Shown: positions 1-34,476 of the stretch, one piece after another
Layout of the letters: every line of letters begins with the position of its first letter
How positions within the stretch are numbered: position 1 is the stretch's first letter
Source of the DNA: Chrysaora quinquecirrha
Lineage: Eukaryota; Cnidaria; Scyphozoa; Semaeostomeae; Pelagiidae
Direction of reading: 5' to 3'
Length of the DNA: 64,000 nucleotides
Assembly: GCA_014526335.1 (NCBI GenBank)
Contig: JACTAT010000013.1
Span: 507,690 to 571,689, forward strand
The notes under the pieces: generated by a model
What the model saw: only the letters and a program-made list of their open reading frames with translations
Databases searched by the model: none
What the model was told of the DNA's origin: nothing
Program-made: the position numbers and the translations under genes

Positions 1-60
1 ATTTTTTGGGAATTGTCAGCCTCGAGTTCCTTATAAAGGTGTTCCTTATAAAAAACCGTG
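1..60. mobile_element. Right end of a TA-flanked MITE cut by the window edge
   Basis: The sequence reads ..gttccttata then an A run and ccgtg, followed by the target dinucleotide TA at 61-62. This matches the right terminus of the elements at 15222-15627 and 39378-39768. The rest lies outside the window. Confidence 0.65.
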
Positions 61-61
61 T

Positions 62-3000
62 AATGCCCTTTCCAAAGCCCTCAACAACTACAATCAATAA
101 TTAAAGATAGCAGGAACAGAATCATGAAGGAAAGTTAAATATCCAACGGTCTGCATGATATATTCTAAGAGATTGGTTTTGCTCCAAGATACCTTGATTA
201 AGCTGTCTTTATTCTTTACCGACTGGCGTTTGTGGAACAGGATTTGCAAATCCACACTCCACTTTCTAGAACATAACCGAAAGTTCTCTCAAAACTTTTC
301 CATCTCTAATCCATCGACTTCTGTTTTCATCAATCTATTCTGATATATCTTCAACACATGATGACAATAGGATTGGTAATGGTTTAATAAACGGTGTTTC
401 AACTTCTTCTGTGATCGTAAATATTGGAACTGCAACGTTTTTGTTTCCAATGTTCTCATTCTGATGACGCTGTGATGTTATTCTTTTAGGAGTTGGTGCA
501 TCAGAGTAACTGGTTGACTCATCAAATTCGGACGGAACGACGGACGATGATTCAACTGCGTTTCTTTTCTGTTTCTTATTTCTATTACTGTATTGGTCAC
601 TTAAGCTGACTACCTTACTAGCGAAAAAGCCCCTGGCATTATCAATGATTCTACGGCAAGTAAAGATACGGGCGAATGTGTCTTTGTATTTCTTAATTGT
701 GGCAGCATAAACGGGTGGGTTGACAGCAGGATTCAAATAAGCCATTAATACAGTTATACGTATTGCTGTCATTGGCACTTTCACTCGTCCGATTAACTCC
801 AACAAATCGATAACGGCGATAGGCACCATTAAAACGGAGTAAATGATAACGATAATGAAGATTCCTTTTGCAAGTTTTACCTCTTTCCTTCTTCGATTTC
901 TGCTTGCAATGAGTTTGCGATCAAATCTTCGTGTCTCCGTCTGACTTTTTGAAGATCTGTTTTGAGTTACTTTCTTGCTTGCCGATTTAAATACAGTTCT
1001 TAGGATGGCAGAATACATAAATATCATCAGTGACCAAGGTATAAACAATGTGAAAACTTCCATGAAGATCAGATAACCAGGATGAAGTACAGTTCCAAAT
1101 GTACATATGAAATTCAACGTTGAGATGCTCTCGTTCTTTCGCTCACCAACAGCGAATTTTGGGAAGAATGCAATCAAACATGCTAAAACCCATGAACTAC
1201 ATATCACCAAATCTACCTTTCGCTTTGAGATTCTTATTCTGTACTTGATCGGCCAGAGAACTCCAAGGAATCTATCAAGTGTCACAAGAAGTAAATTGAA
1301 ATTCGAAGCGGTGAAAAGAAAACTGTAAAACCTACGGTTATTCCACAAGACGTGAAGTCATCACTCCAGTTGAAGCCAATCATTTGACACAGCCGTAAAG
1401 GCAACGAAAAGCAAGATATGCAAAGATCTGAGATAGCAAGATTCATTATTAGCAAACCTGTATTGTTTCTAAGTTCGTGATTTATCAAGGCAGACATTAT
1501 CACTAATAAATTCCCAATAACTGAAACAATTAGAACGACGAATAAAATTACCACTGTGGTGTAGAATTCAGCATCCATAATGCGTTAACCTTTATCTTGC
1601 TGACTGAGATGAGAGATTGAACAAAAAAACCTCTTCGGGCCAAGAAGTTTTATATTTCACGGGTAAGCCAAAATTGCCAGCGATTCCTTTGTCTTGGATA
1701 CTTTCAAATGTACTCTGTAAAATGATCCAGAATGCTGCTTTGCAGGAGCACATCTGCAAAGTTATAGGTATACCTAGATAGGTCGTCAAGAGGAAGAAAA
1801 AGCCACCTGCCGGACTTGCCTGAATACCAACTGCAGCGCTAAAAAATAGTCAGACAACACCTTTTACCTGCACTTCAGACATTTGAACAATAAAAAAGGA
1901 GACGGTTTACACTCTAGAAATTTCCAACAATGATTGCAATGTCAATCTTGCTTCACGTACAAGTTCCTCAATTAAGTGACAGCAGTAAAGATGAACTACG
2001 AGAAATCCTCTGCTATGAAGTTTTTTCTCGGTTTCTCTCTAACGTTTCAAAATGAATTCTGCCCTGAACGCCTGAACCAAATAAATTGGCATAAATGAAA
2101 CAAATTACGAATTTGATCCAATTTTTCTAGATAAACGGGTAGCTGTAACGTGAAACAAGACACATATTTAGATAACACAAAAATAACCAAGTGAAAATTT
2201 GAGGAGAAACTTGAGATTTCTTGCATAAATTGGAATGTTCTCTTGAATTAATCTGAATTCAGTTTTGAAACAAAGTGCAAAGTACCGGTTTTTTATTTGG
2301 ACAGAGCGATGGTTAACCCTCATTTTGCAATAAACATTTATCGAAAGTCATGGTTATGAATCATGAGGTCACTTTTTCAGGCAGAAAAGACATCCAAAAG
2401 TAGAAACTCCTCAAGAGAACTTATCTCAGTTGTTAAGAAAACGCTAAAAGAAGCCAGCTATCTTTTCAACGCAGGTTTCTCTAACAAGGGTTTATTTATA
2501 ATTTCATCTGCGACTTGTAGCTACAAGACTGCTACAACGAACAACCAAGCTTCTCATTCGCCAATCTTGGTGGAATAGACGGGTAGCTTGCTGGTGTTGT
2601 CAAGGTAACCATAGAATAGACGGCTAGGTGGTTGGTGTTGTCAAGGTAACCATGACAGGGTTGTTTTAAAAATGCCTTGCCTTTGGTTTTGTTTTTATAC
2701 AAACACATCCACTAAGCTTTGGTTGCAGCCTCGAATATTGCTTATTTCTTGCCTAATTATACAATTACTATTTTGCTATTATTTTGAGGATTTATCTGTG
2801 TTTAGTAGGAACCTTTACCCACTTCAGCCTCATTTGTCTAAGAAAACTTAAGAAAGCATGTATATGCCTTTACGTTTCGCTCCTAGAAAAGACACACAGG
2901 CAACCTCATATATAGCTAATAGGAGACGTGGGATCCACATGTTTATGATCGTTGCCGTCGATGGGGACATGCTTTAAAAACATTTTCTCATACCATCACT

Positions 3001-3702
3001 GCGCGCTGACGAAAACAAGTAATTGACGATTTTCATGTGTCCCCGTGGCTTGTAGCAACCAGGCTTAAATCTGAAAGATAGACCACAAACTATGAAATTA
3101 CCATTACGGAAAAATGTCCGTAATCTTTCAAGAATCGGCACCCCAGAATGATCGGATGGACGCGACGCCCTCATATGTAAGGGGTCCTAAGAACCCCCGT
3201 TGGGTTAGGCTTTGGCTGCTAGGGTTATCTTTTTCTTATTCATTAATTTTGAAATTGTTATAACAAATAGTGCAGGTGTATATTTGCATTTAGAATACGC
3301 AGTTTGATGCAACTGTAATTGTTGTTGGTTCATCATCTACAATCGGCAAAAATTGCACAGAAAATAGATGGGTAACATAGCTACGTTAAGAGCCTTGTTT
3401 ACTTACAAATCTGTTTAATAAACAAAACTATTTCCGAAAACGCGACTTAGAAGATGCAAGAACTAAACTCGTCACTTTTGATAAAAATTTTATAGTTGGC
3501 ACTTGCCGGTTGCCAACAGTAGTCCAAAAAATTCATGAAACCTTGAGAAACTCGCTAAGAGAAACAGAAAAGCTTGATAAATTTTGATTTTTTAAATTCT
3601 GTTTAATCTCCTAATATTCTGCCATAAAGCTTTTTCTGTCACCGCCTTCAACATTGGTTAATCAAATAGTTCGAGCGAATTCGGAAAATGTACTTCAGCT
3701 AT
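62..3702. repeat. Segmental tandem duplication, copy A
   Basis: This block runs colinear with 3990-7538, sharing the GPCR gene, its flanks and noncoding sequence as far as a common end near 3702/7538. Identity looks above 90 percent by eye. Copy A carries a second imperfect copy of a short motif around 2575-2655 (gctagcttgctggtgttgtc type) that is single in copy B. The spacer 3703-3989 is not shared. Confidence 0.88.
335..1578 (-). pseudogene. Class A GPCR, frameshifted copy A
   Basis: Nearly identical to the intact receptor at 4273-5517, but the reading frame breaks in TM3. Copy A has four A residues at about 1314-1317 (plus strand) where copy B has five. The N-terminal part (TM1 to early TM3) therefore sits in one frame, ending near 1282, and the remainder (DRF motif through the C-tail) is open in another frame down to 335. 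Everything else, including the NPxxY region and the Ser/Thr-rich tail, is conserved with only scattered substitutions. It may be a young pseudogene, or a functional gene hit by a homopolymer assembly error; the sequence alone cannot decide. No intron was seen. Confidence 0.8.
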
Positions 3703-3989
3703 CTGCTTTGTATTTAATAACGTCAAATTCGCAATTCGGCAAGAAAAGGATTTAGGTTTACCAATCTTGGAAATTTTGCACAATATAGAGAGAAAAAGTA
3801 ACTTCGATAAAGCCAAATGTATATGGGAAGTAGCAAAACAAGGAAAAGTTGCCGATAAGGTATCATAAAAAATGTAGCTGACTGTTTGAGGTGTCAGTGG
3901 TTCTCTTACACTTAACCTTATCATAAAAAAGACTACATTAGGAAACTAGTAGCAAGAAAAATTGGATAAAGGTGGCCAAAACTTAATTA

Positions 3990-6900
3990 ATGCCCTTTCC
4001 AAAGCCTTCTAAAACTACAATCAATAGTTAAAGATAGCAGGAACAGAATCATGAAGGAAAGTTAAATATCCAACGGTCTACATGATATATTCTAAGAGAC
4101 TGGTTTTGCTCCAAGAAACCTTGACTAAGCTGTCTTTATTCTTTACCGACTGGTGTTTGTGGAACAGGATTTGCAAATCCTTCCTAATTCCGTACTCCAT
4201 TTTCTAGAACATAACCGAAAGTTCTTTCAAAACTCTTCCATCTTTGATCCATCGACTTCTGTTTTCTTCAATCTATTCTGATATATCTTCAACGCATGAT
4301 GACAATAGGATTGGTAATGGTTTAATAAACGGTGTTTCAACTTCTTCTGTGATCGTAAATATTGGAACTGCAACGTTTTTGTTTCCAATGTTCTCATTCT
4401 GATGACGCTGTGATGTTATTCTTTTAGGAGTTGGTGCATCAGAGTAACTGGTTGACTCATCAAATTCGGACGGAACGACGGACGATGATTCAACTGCGCT
4501 TCTTTTCTGTTTCTTATTTCTATCACTGTATTGGTCACTTAAGCTGACCACCTTATTAGCGAAAAAGCCACTGGCATTATCAATGATTCTACGGCAAGTA
4601 AAGATACGGGCGAATGTGTCTTTGTATTTCTTAATTGTGGCAGCATAAACGGGTGGGTTGACAGCAGGATTCAAATAAGCCATTAATACAGTTATACGTA
4701 TTGCTGTCATTGGCACTTTCACTCGTCCGATTAACTCCAACAAATCGATAACGGCGATAGGCACCATTAAAACGGAGTAAATGATAACGATAATGAAGAT
4801 TCCTTTTGCAAGTTTTACCTCTTTCCTTCTTCGATTTCTGCTTGCAATGAGTTTGCGATCAAATCTTCGTGTCTCCGTCTGACTTTTTGAAGATCTGTTT
4901 TGAGTTACTTTCTTGCTTGCCGATTTAAATACAGTTCTTAGGATTGCAGAATACATAAATATCATCAGTGACCAAGGTATAAACAATGTGAAAACTTCCA
5001 TGAAGATCAGATAACCAGGATGAAGTACAGTTCCAAATGTACATATGAAATTCAACGTTGAGATGCCCTCGTTCTTTTGCTCACCAACAGCGAATTTTGG
5101 GAAGAATGCAATCAAACATGCTAAAACCCATGAACTACATATCACCAAATCTACCTTTCGCTTTGAGATTCTTATTCTGTACTTGATCGGCCAGAGAACT
5201 CCAAGGAATCTATCAAGTGTCACAAGAAGTAAATTGAAATTCGAAGCGGTGAAAAAGAAAACTGTAAAACCTACAGTTATTCCACAAGACGTGAAGTCAT
5301 CACTCCAGTTGAAGCCAATCATTTGACACAACCGTAAAGGCAATGAAAAACAAGATATGCAAAGATCTGAGATAGCAAGATTCATTATTAGCAAACCTGT
5401 GTTGTTTCTAAGTTCGCGATTTATCAAGGCAGATATTATCACTAATAAATTCCCAATAACTGAAACAATTAGAGCGACGATTAAAATTACCACTGTGGTG
5501 TAGAATTCAGCATCCATAATGCGTTCACCTTTATCTTGCTGACTGAGATGAGAGATTTAACAAAAAAACCTCTTCGGGCCAAGAAGTTTTATATTTCACG
5601 GGTTTAAAAAGCTAAAATTGCCAGCGATTCCTTTGTCTTGGGTACTTTCAAATATACTCTGTAAAATGATCCAGAATGCTGCTTTGCAGGAGCACATCTG
5701 CAAAGTTATAGGTATACCTAGATAGGTCGTCAAGAGGAAGAAAAAGCCACCTGCCGGACTTACCTGAATACCAACTGCAGCGCTAAAAAATAGTCAGACA
5801 ACACCTTTTACCTGCACTTCAGACATTTGAACAATGAAAAAGGAGACGGTTTACACTACAAATGCCCAACAATGATTGTAATGTCAATCTTGCTTCGCGT
5901 ACAAGTTCCTCAATAAAGTGACAGCAGTTACAGATGAACTACGAGAAATCCTCTGCTATGAAGTTTTTTTCGGTTTCTCTCTAGTGTTTCAAAATGAGTT
6001 CTGCCCTGAACGCCTGAACCAAATAAATTGGCATAAATGAAGCAAATTGCGAATTTGATCCATTTTTTTACCGGCTTTACGGGTAGCTGTAACGTGAAAC
6101 AAGACACATATTTAGTCAACACAAAAATAACCAAGTGAAAATTTGAAGAGAAACTTGAGATTTCTTGCATAAATTTGAATGTCCCCTTGAATTAATCTGA
6201 ATTCAGTTTTGAAACAAAGTGCAAAGTACCGGTTTTTTATTTGGACCAAAGCGATGGTTAACCCTCAGTTTGCAATAAACATTTATCGAAAGTCATGGTT
6301 ATGAATCATGAGGTCACTTTTTCAGGCAGAAACTCTTCAAAATGAAGACTTATCTGAGTTGTTAAGAAAACGCTAAAGAAAGCCAGCTATCTTTTTAACG
6401 CAGGTTTCTCTAAAAAGGGTTTATTCATATTTTTATCTGCGACTTGTAGCTTACAAGACTGCTACAATGAACATCCCAGCTTCGTTACGGCTAGACGGCT
6501 AGCTTGCTGGTGTTGTCAAGGTAACCATGACGGGGTTGTTTCAAAAATGCCTTGCCTTTGGTTTTGTTTTTATACAAACACATCCACTAAGCTTCGGTTA
6601 CAGCCTCGAAAATTGCTTATTTTTTGCCTAATTTTGTAACTACGTTTTTGTTATTATTTTTGGGATCATCTCTGAGTTTATAGGAGGAAACTTTATCCAC
6701 TTTAGCCTCATTTGTCCAAGAAAAGTTAAAAAAGCTTTTCCTTCGTAACCATTTCGGTGACATTTACGTTTCGCTCCTAGAAAAAGCACACAGGCAACCT
6801 ATTTAAGAGCAGACGGGGGATCCACATGTTTTTGATCGTTAAAACATCTAATACCATCACTGCGCGCTGACGACAACAAGTACTTGACGATTTTCATGTG

Positions 6901-7538
6901 TCCCCGTCGCTTGTAGCAACCACGCTTAAATCTGAACGACAGATCACAAACTATGCAATTACCATTACGGAAAAATGTCCGTAATCTTTCAAGAATCGGC
7001 ACCCCAGAATGATCGGATGGACGCGACGCCCCCATATGTAAGGTGCCTTAAGGACCCCTGTTGGGTTAGGCTTTGGATGCTAGGGTTATCTTTTTCTTCT
7101 TCATTAATTTTGAAATTGTTATAACAAATAGTGCAGGTGTATATTTGCATTTAGAATACGCAGTTTGATGCAACCGTAATTGTTGTTGGTTTTTCATCTA
7201 CAATTTCATTGCTACGTTAAGAGCCTTGTTTACTTACAAATCTGTTTAATAAACAACACAATTACCGAAAACGCGACTTAGAAGATGCAAGAACTAAACT
7301 CGTCACTTTTGATAAAAATTTTATAGTTCGTACTTGCCAGTTGCCAACAGTCGTCCAAAAAATTCATGAAACCTTAAGAAACTCGCTAAGAGAAACAGAA
7401 AAGCTTGATAAATTTTGATTTTTTAAATTCTGTTTAATCTCCTAATATTCTGCCATAAAAGCTTTTTTTTCTGTCACCGCCTTCAACATTGGTTAATCAA
7501 ATAGTTCGAGCGAATTCGGAAAATGTACTTCAGCTATC
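3990..7538. repeat. Segmental tandem duplication, copy B
   Basis: This is the second copy of the 3.6 kb duplicated block, in the same orientation as copy A. It holds the intact GPCR. Small indels separate the copies, for example around 6330-6360 and 7200-7220. Past 7538 the two sequences diverge abruptly, which marks the duplication breakpoint. Confidence 0.88.
4273..5517 (-). CDS. Class A (rhodopsin-like) GPCR, intact copy B
   Basis: A 414-residue, single-exon seven-transmembrane receptor. TM1 (about 7-29) has the GN pair with Asn23; TM2 has LAISD with Asp51; Cys78 before TM3 is the usual disulfide partner; TM3 ends in DRF (102-104), a common variant of DRY. The third loop is strongly basic. 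TM6 has a VP instead of the classical CWxP, and TM7 ends in a double NPAVNPPVY. The C-tail is about 100 residues, Ser/Thr-rich. This fits invertebrate amine/melatonin/opsin-like orphan receptors, but I cannot name a ligand. It couples presumably to G proteins at the plasma membrane (family knowledge). The start is the first ATG before TM1. It duplicates the frameshifted copy at 335-1578. Confidence 0.9.
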   Translation of the reverse strand: MDAEFYTTVVILIVALIVSVIGNLLVIISALINRELRNNTGLLIMNLAISDLCISCFSLPLRLCQMIGFNWSDDFTSCGITVGFTVFFFTASNFNLLLVTLDRFLGVLWPIKYRIRISKRKVDLVICSSWVLACLIAFFPKFAVGEQKNEGISTLNFICTFGTVLHPGYLIFMEVFTLFIPWSLMIFMYSAILRTVFKSASKKVTQNRSSKSQTETRRFDRKLIASRNRRRKEVKLAKGIFIIVIIYSVLMVPIAVIDLLELIGRVKVPMTAIRITVLMAYLNPAVNPPVYAATIKKYKDTFARIFTCRRIIDNASGFFANKVVSLSDQYSDRNKKQKRSAVESSSVVPSEFDESTSYSDAPTPKRITSQRHQNENIGNKNVAVPIFTITEEVETPFIKPLPILLSSCVEDISE

Positions 7539-8230
7539 GCCTGTTATTGAACAAACATATTGATCAAGGCAAAAATCTGTTTGCTATAAAAATTCCTTTC
7601 AAAAAAAACTTAAAGAATACAGATTGCTCTTATGTCTATGTAATTAAAGTTTCTACCATCTTTGCGAAATTGGATCTGGCTCTCTAGGAAGGAAGCTAGG
7701 AAAATGTCAGCTTCTGTTCATTCAGATATTTTTACGCAAATATAGATTGACAAAGCTTTAAGTATTTTTTATAAGAAGCAGATAATTTATGCATGGGCTC
7801 AATGCTCTTATTTTCTACGTCTGTAATGCGAGCCTCGAGTGTTAGAGTTCTTATTACAACATTGATTTTCTTCAACTAAAAATAATAAATAATTGCTTCC
7901 ACGGGAAATAAATAACCAGTTTGGCATATCTTCTACTGTATGCTCTGTTCTTATGGATTGCGTTTAGTTGTTTTGTTAACATGCGATGAAATTTCTAAAA
8001 ACACATTTTCTTATTTCTTATTTTAAATCTGAGGCTGAACATGTTCTTGAGTTGTTCTTTTTTTTCGGCAAATTGACCCCCGGTGTTCTCATAAGGGGCT
8101 TCCTTATAAAAAAGATAGTACTCCCGTTTGCATGTTAAAGTTTCTTTATAGTGAAACGCCAGAAAAATTTATATAGTCTTAGTTCTAGCCTAGGGCTACT
8201 CGACCGACTTTACACTTTACCCCTGGTCTT
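7539..8230. other. Gene-free stretch with MITE remnant
   Basis: AT-rich sequence with no credible ORF or splice-linked exon. Around 8025-8112 a degenerate end related to the TA-flanked MITE family is visible (ttcttgagttgttc, ctcataagg, ttccttataaaaaa). Confidence 0.4.
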
Positions 8231-8239
8231 GATGCATTA

Positions 8240-8440
8240 GCATATAGCAGGGTGGAGCCATTCACGGCGCGCATAACTACCAACCAGGTACCCATCTATA
8301 CACCTGGGTAGAGAGGCAAATTTTTGTTAACAACATACGCAAGGTTGTTATCTCTGTAACACAAGTGGAAAGACCGTCGCTTGAACCCACAAAATTTTCG
8401 TTATGAGTTAACATGCTAACCACTGCACTGCGCCGTAGAC
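8240..8440 (-). repeat. Possible tRNA-derived SINE fragment
   Basis: On the minus strand the segment reads gcagtggttagcatg followed some 30 bases later by gggttcaagcgac. This resembles the A box and B box of a tRNA-derived pol III promoter. No tRNA cloverleaf or anticodon arm could be drawn with confidence, and no second copy in this window supports the boundaries. Confidence 0.35.
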
Positions 8441-9500
8441 ACCAAGGATTCAAGTCTCTTTGTGTCAAGCCTATGGCAAATGATGGGTCTGACTTTTAAA
8501 TGGAAGACAGAAAAGGCAAAGAACACAGGCGATCTTTACAACTTGTTAAGAACTCACCAGCGAACCAAAAACCACTACTGTTGTGGAAAATCACTATTGT
8601 GGTGGATAATCACTTGTGTGGTGGTACTAATAAAGAAAGGCCGTTTCGAAAAATCCCAAGCTGAAGCGAGTGAGACAATGTCAAAGAGACAAGATGTTCG
8701 ACTATGATGAAAATGCAATTAATGATCATAATTTACAAAACTTTCTACAGGCACAAAACGTTGAATCAAAATAATTCGAAATGCCTTTTTAATTGAATAA
8801 ATAACGTTATTGCAATGGCAATGATTTAATTTCTACAAATTCTAGTTTCAATGGATTAATAAAAATTGTTTCACGAAAAATCACAACAGTACCTACGATG
8901 AAACTGTTTAGTTTAGGAATAAAAATCTCGAGTCACAAAATCGATTCGATAAAGTGTCTAAAACATTTAAACTTTAATTACGACGATGCTATAAAAATTA
9001 ATCAATTTAAAAATAATGTGCAAATAAAAACAACAGTTAGAAAAAAAGTGCGAAAATATGACTATATATTCGTTATAACTGGAGGATAACAAAAAACAAA
9101 ACTGCAGACCGAACCCTCAAGAAGCTATACTCTGACTCTAAACCATTCAGTTTGCTGCAAACTGTAGATTAGAAATTTAATTTCTTCCAGGCTAACCGCA
9201 ACACCCTTGAATTGATAGTATGTGAAACAGGGTAAACCCAAGGAAGTCATTAGACCTACATTTTACAGTAATCAAATTGAACAATGCTTTAAGCATTCAA
9301 CTGATCAACAATGAATAAAACTGTAATTGCAAAAGGCTTTAAAGGCAGCAAAGCCCTAACTGGCCATGAACTATGCAAGCTGAATTAAAAATGTAAAAAC
9401 TGCTTATATTTACTAAAGCTTACTGAGTATGAAATATCCTTAGTTTAAAACAGTAAAAGTTCCAACCTCCAACTGGTAAAACGACGAAGAAATGTCAAAT

Positions 9501-31043
<21,543 letters not shown>

Positions 31044-32880
31044 CTTTGCTGCGAAATCTTTACTTCGCCATTTCATAAACAAGCTCTCACTTTCAGAATA
31101 AAAGGAATATTCTCAGCCACAGAAAACATAAGTGAGAGTCATTTCCGACTCAACTCTGGCGAACAAGGACCCAAATTGTTGACGGTTCAACTAATAATTC
31201 CTGCTGTGCCCAATGTTGGGAGAAAAATGAAATTCAATTTAAAACAAAGACCCCATGTCAAGTTAATAAACTTTTTTTCTATCAACAAGAAGTCATTCCT
31301 CAGCCAATAGGAACAAAGCAGTCTGTGTTACTGCTTATTCTATGTTAATGACCTATCCTTTCTTGCGGCTTCCTGGCCAGGCCCCTCCCAGGGCCCCTCC
31401 TATAATTTCGGGCCTGAATCGCTATGACAAATCAGTGGTAGTTTGTGCGCAACTGGAAGAGAGCGCTACCCTATGACCTGGGGGGGGGCGTACATCCATT
31501 GTTCAGTATATGTACTAGATGTCCCGCCCCAATGCGTAACTTTTTCAGCGACAATTTCCATTTCACTACAAATGGGTTTGTTTTTCGTAAAGGGTCTCTA
31601 TACATGGGTTGTAGAAACTTTTCGATAAGCATTGCTTTTAAAAGCCTGATATACAGAGTCAATTTTATGGTGCAACTCGGGAAAGTGTGTTTTAGTTCTC
31701 AGCCCAAAGGCCTTTTCGTCACATTTAGAATGGTACCAATGGGAAAAAATTTCATTGTTTTTTCTATTGATCGGTACAGAATTTATCGGTAAACATGGGT
31801 GGGTTTGGAAAAAATGGGTGGCACGTCTTTTTCGAGAAGGTCGTGGCTAAAGACGTAGATTTCCAGTTCAGGTCTCCCTATGCGTGCCCCTTTGCTAGGA
31901 GGTTGGAAATAGTTATTTTTATACTTACAGCTTGTGGATGGACAGTACCAATACTGTGCTGAATCAAAGAGAGAGAAGAGGAAACCATTACAGATATGTG
32001 TTGGACAAGGTTGGACAAGAGAAGTATTGATGCAGTAGAAAGTGAAGGAATTAGCTAAGTCGCTCATTAACTTTCAAAAAACTTTCGAATTGACGAAGAT
32101 AGCTTTGAATCGACAGCTGCACTGAAGAACCACTGAAGAACCTAGATCCCAGTGCTACGAACGACAAACTGAAGGCTTGTTACAATAGTGTTAGTCCTGA
32201 TTTGTCCCTTTGCGAATTTGCTAGTGAATATCGGGGTGCAGCGGATAAAGAACACCTGAAGAAGCTGGAGAAGAAGCTCAGCAGGACAGGGCACGTTGGC
32301 ACGGATTTTTTTGGCTTGAAAACTTCATTTCCTATGGGATTGTTGTTTTGTGAATTTAGCTTAAAATAGGCACTGGAGCATATAGATAATATAGATTATA
32401 TTTATTCGAACGAGCCCGTATGGCCGAAAAAGCATCCCACCTACCATGAGATGAGATGCTCAGCTCCGGGCCTCCGCAGCCTTCAAAAAAACGCATGAGT
32501 GGATGGCATATGGGTGCTAATTTGGGAGTGCATATAGCTAGTTTAAAGATAGTTGTCAATCAAAATAAAACACTTTTTTATGATGTTAGTTGGTTAAGTT
32601 ACAAGTTACTTTTTAGTGTTAACAAGTTAGTAACTAAGTTAGTTAGCCAGCTACTAGTTAACCAAACATTTATATACTATGATACACTGAAAGTACACTG
32701 GGTACCAGACTAACGAGAGATGCAGACACTTTTGAAATGAAAACTTATAGGACACCCCGCGGTATCATTTGGAAGGGGGAATGGAAGAGAATGATAGAAT
32801 AGAATCAAGGCAGAAATTAATGGCAACTATCAAAGGAAGTTCGGAGGGTTTATGGTCATGAAATAAGAGCTAGGCATAAG
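31044..32880. other. Gene-free stretch upstream of the kinase
   Basis: Expected to include the kinase promoter and 5' UTR next to 31043, but no TATA box or initiator stands out. Other open frames here are short and low in similarity to anything recognised. Confidence 0.4.
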
Positions 32881-32884
32881 ATAA

Positions 32885-33110
32885 TGGTGCTGAACCTCAG
32901 AGGGACGGGTCGACGGAACTAGGCAAAGTGGCAGACCAAAGAAAAACATGGTTGATGATCTGAAGGAATGGTCTAAAGGAGAGGAGTTTTAGCGAGTTTA
33001 GAAGGAGAGCAGTGGAGAGAAGAACATAGAAGAAGGATATAAGCCGATCGGCGCACTTACGGTCTGACAAGCCATGGTTCAAATGATCAACGATGAACGA
33101 TGATGCAATT
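32885..33110 (+). repeat. Possible remnant of a LINE reverse transcriptase C-terminus
   Basis: Translating the plus strand gives fragments like GRPKKNMVDDLKEW followed by interrupted sequence with EEGYKPIG. This resembles the tail of some LINE ORF2 proteins (GRPKKTWLDDLKEW type). Frames are broken and the stretch is short, so this is a weak call. Confidence 0.35.
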
Positions 33111-34233
33111 CCTAACCGTATCAGTATCATTTTTCATAGAAGAGTACATAAATCAGTATTGTAATAAAACATATTGCACTAAAGGATAATAGCTACTTCT
33201 ATGCTATAAAGCTTGCCTTTAAAATTAATGCAAAAGTATACCTTCCGTGAACATTAGATGAAAATATACCAGCCCCATCGACGCCAAAAATTTCTTTACA
33301 TAAGGAAAACGATGACAGGCAAAAAATCGATTAAACCGCGCGGTCATACATAATACGCGCAACTGTAAAACCACCATGTACAGAAAGTAAACACTTATAA
33401 ATGGACACCATTTTAAAAAAAATGTAGAAATTGCGGTGTGGTGTCCATTAAAGTTTTCAAACATTAGCAGCAAGGCAAATTATGACCTGTGGGCAAAGAA
33501 TAGTGTGACAAATACTTCAGGTCGATTGAAAACATCTACAAATGCTGTATGAAAACTCCCACTTAAGACTGGTTTCAAGATAGCCAAAGTGGCTGTGGCA
33601 GTGTGAGACATGGCTGTAATCAGTGCCGAGTTTAGTGATTTGAATTTTTTATTTTTGATGGAAACACTTCCTTGCGGTGGCTCTACCGTGGCTGGACAGT
33701 ACAGTTGCTCTACCGCGGTAGTGCCGATATTAAAAGTTGAATCTGGTTCAACTTTCCCGCCCTTATGACGCTTCTGTCATTAGAAAATTTTAATGGAAGC
33801 ACGTGGTGCAGCCGTCGGTGACGCGTCTGTAGCACTTGCCTTTTTTGGCTGAAATTTATCAAATATGCAAACTCTAATTATTGCCAAAGATTATCATAGT
33901 GCAGTTGGGACAATTTCTCAAATCAATGGCATGGCATTCCTAAAATACATGCGCTTCAGACAAAATTTAGCGTTGAAAGGTGACAAACTTTTGTCTGTAC
34001 ATGGAGAAACAAGAATGGTTTGGAAATTCTGCATTTCAACCCTCTTTGTTTATCTGATTTTGATTCAGACGAAAGGACTTCATTTCAGAAAAAAAGCGAG
34101 ATTCGCGAAGCATGCGCTTTAATCCGCAAAATCATTATGGTTGCAATGTGGTGCCCAAATATTTTTGCTCGTTCACTCCCAAGCCAATAATATCTATTCA
34201 ACATCGTAGAATTCTATACAATACAAAACTGGG

Positions 34234-34241
34234 TATAAATA
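34234..34241 (+). promoter_or_regulatory. TATA box of Arg/Tyr peptide gene 1
   Basis: gggtataaataggag lies about 30 bases before the conserved aacagtcagatgttgagcag, the likely start of the 5' noncoding exon (donor at 34315). Both paralogues keep this block, which argues for a real promoter. Confidence 0.7.
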
Positions 34242-34476
34242 GGAGCGTCATCTCTTTCCAAACAGTCAGATGTTGAGCAGAGTGGATGGTCATTGGTATC
34301 TTAGCTGAGGAAAGGTAAGTGAATTTTTGTAACTCCGAATTTCTTATTTACTATTTGGTAATCTGTTGTGTTGTGTTGGTTGTCTGTCAAGATACCTGAT
34401 TTAATGAATTTGCACGTCTAGAAATTTCATAAAACTGTCTTTTATCCATTTTAGTCGTTCCAGAAACGCTACAAAA

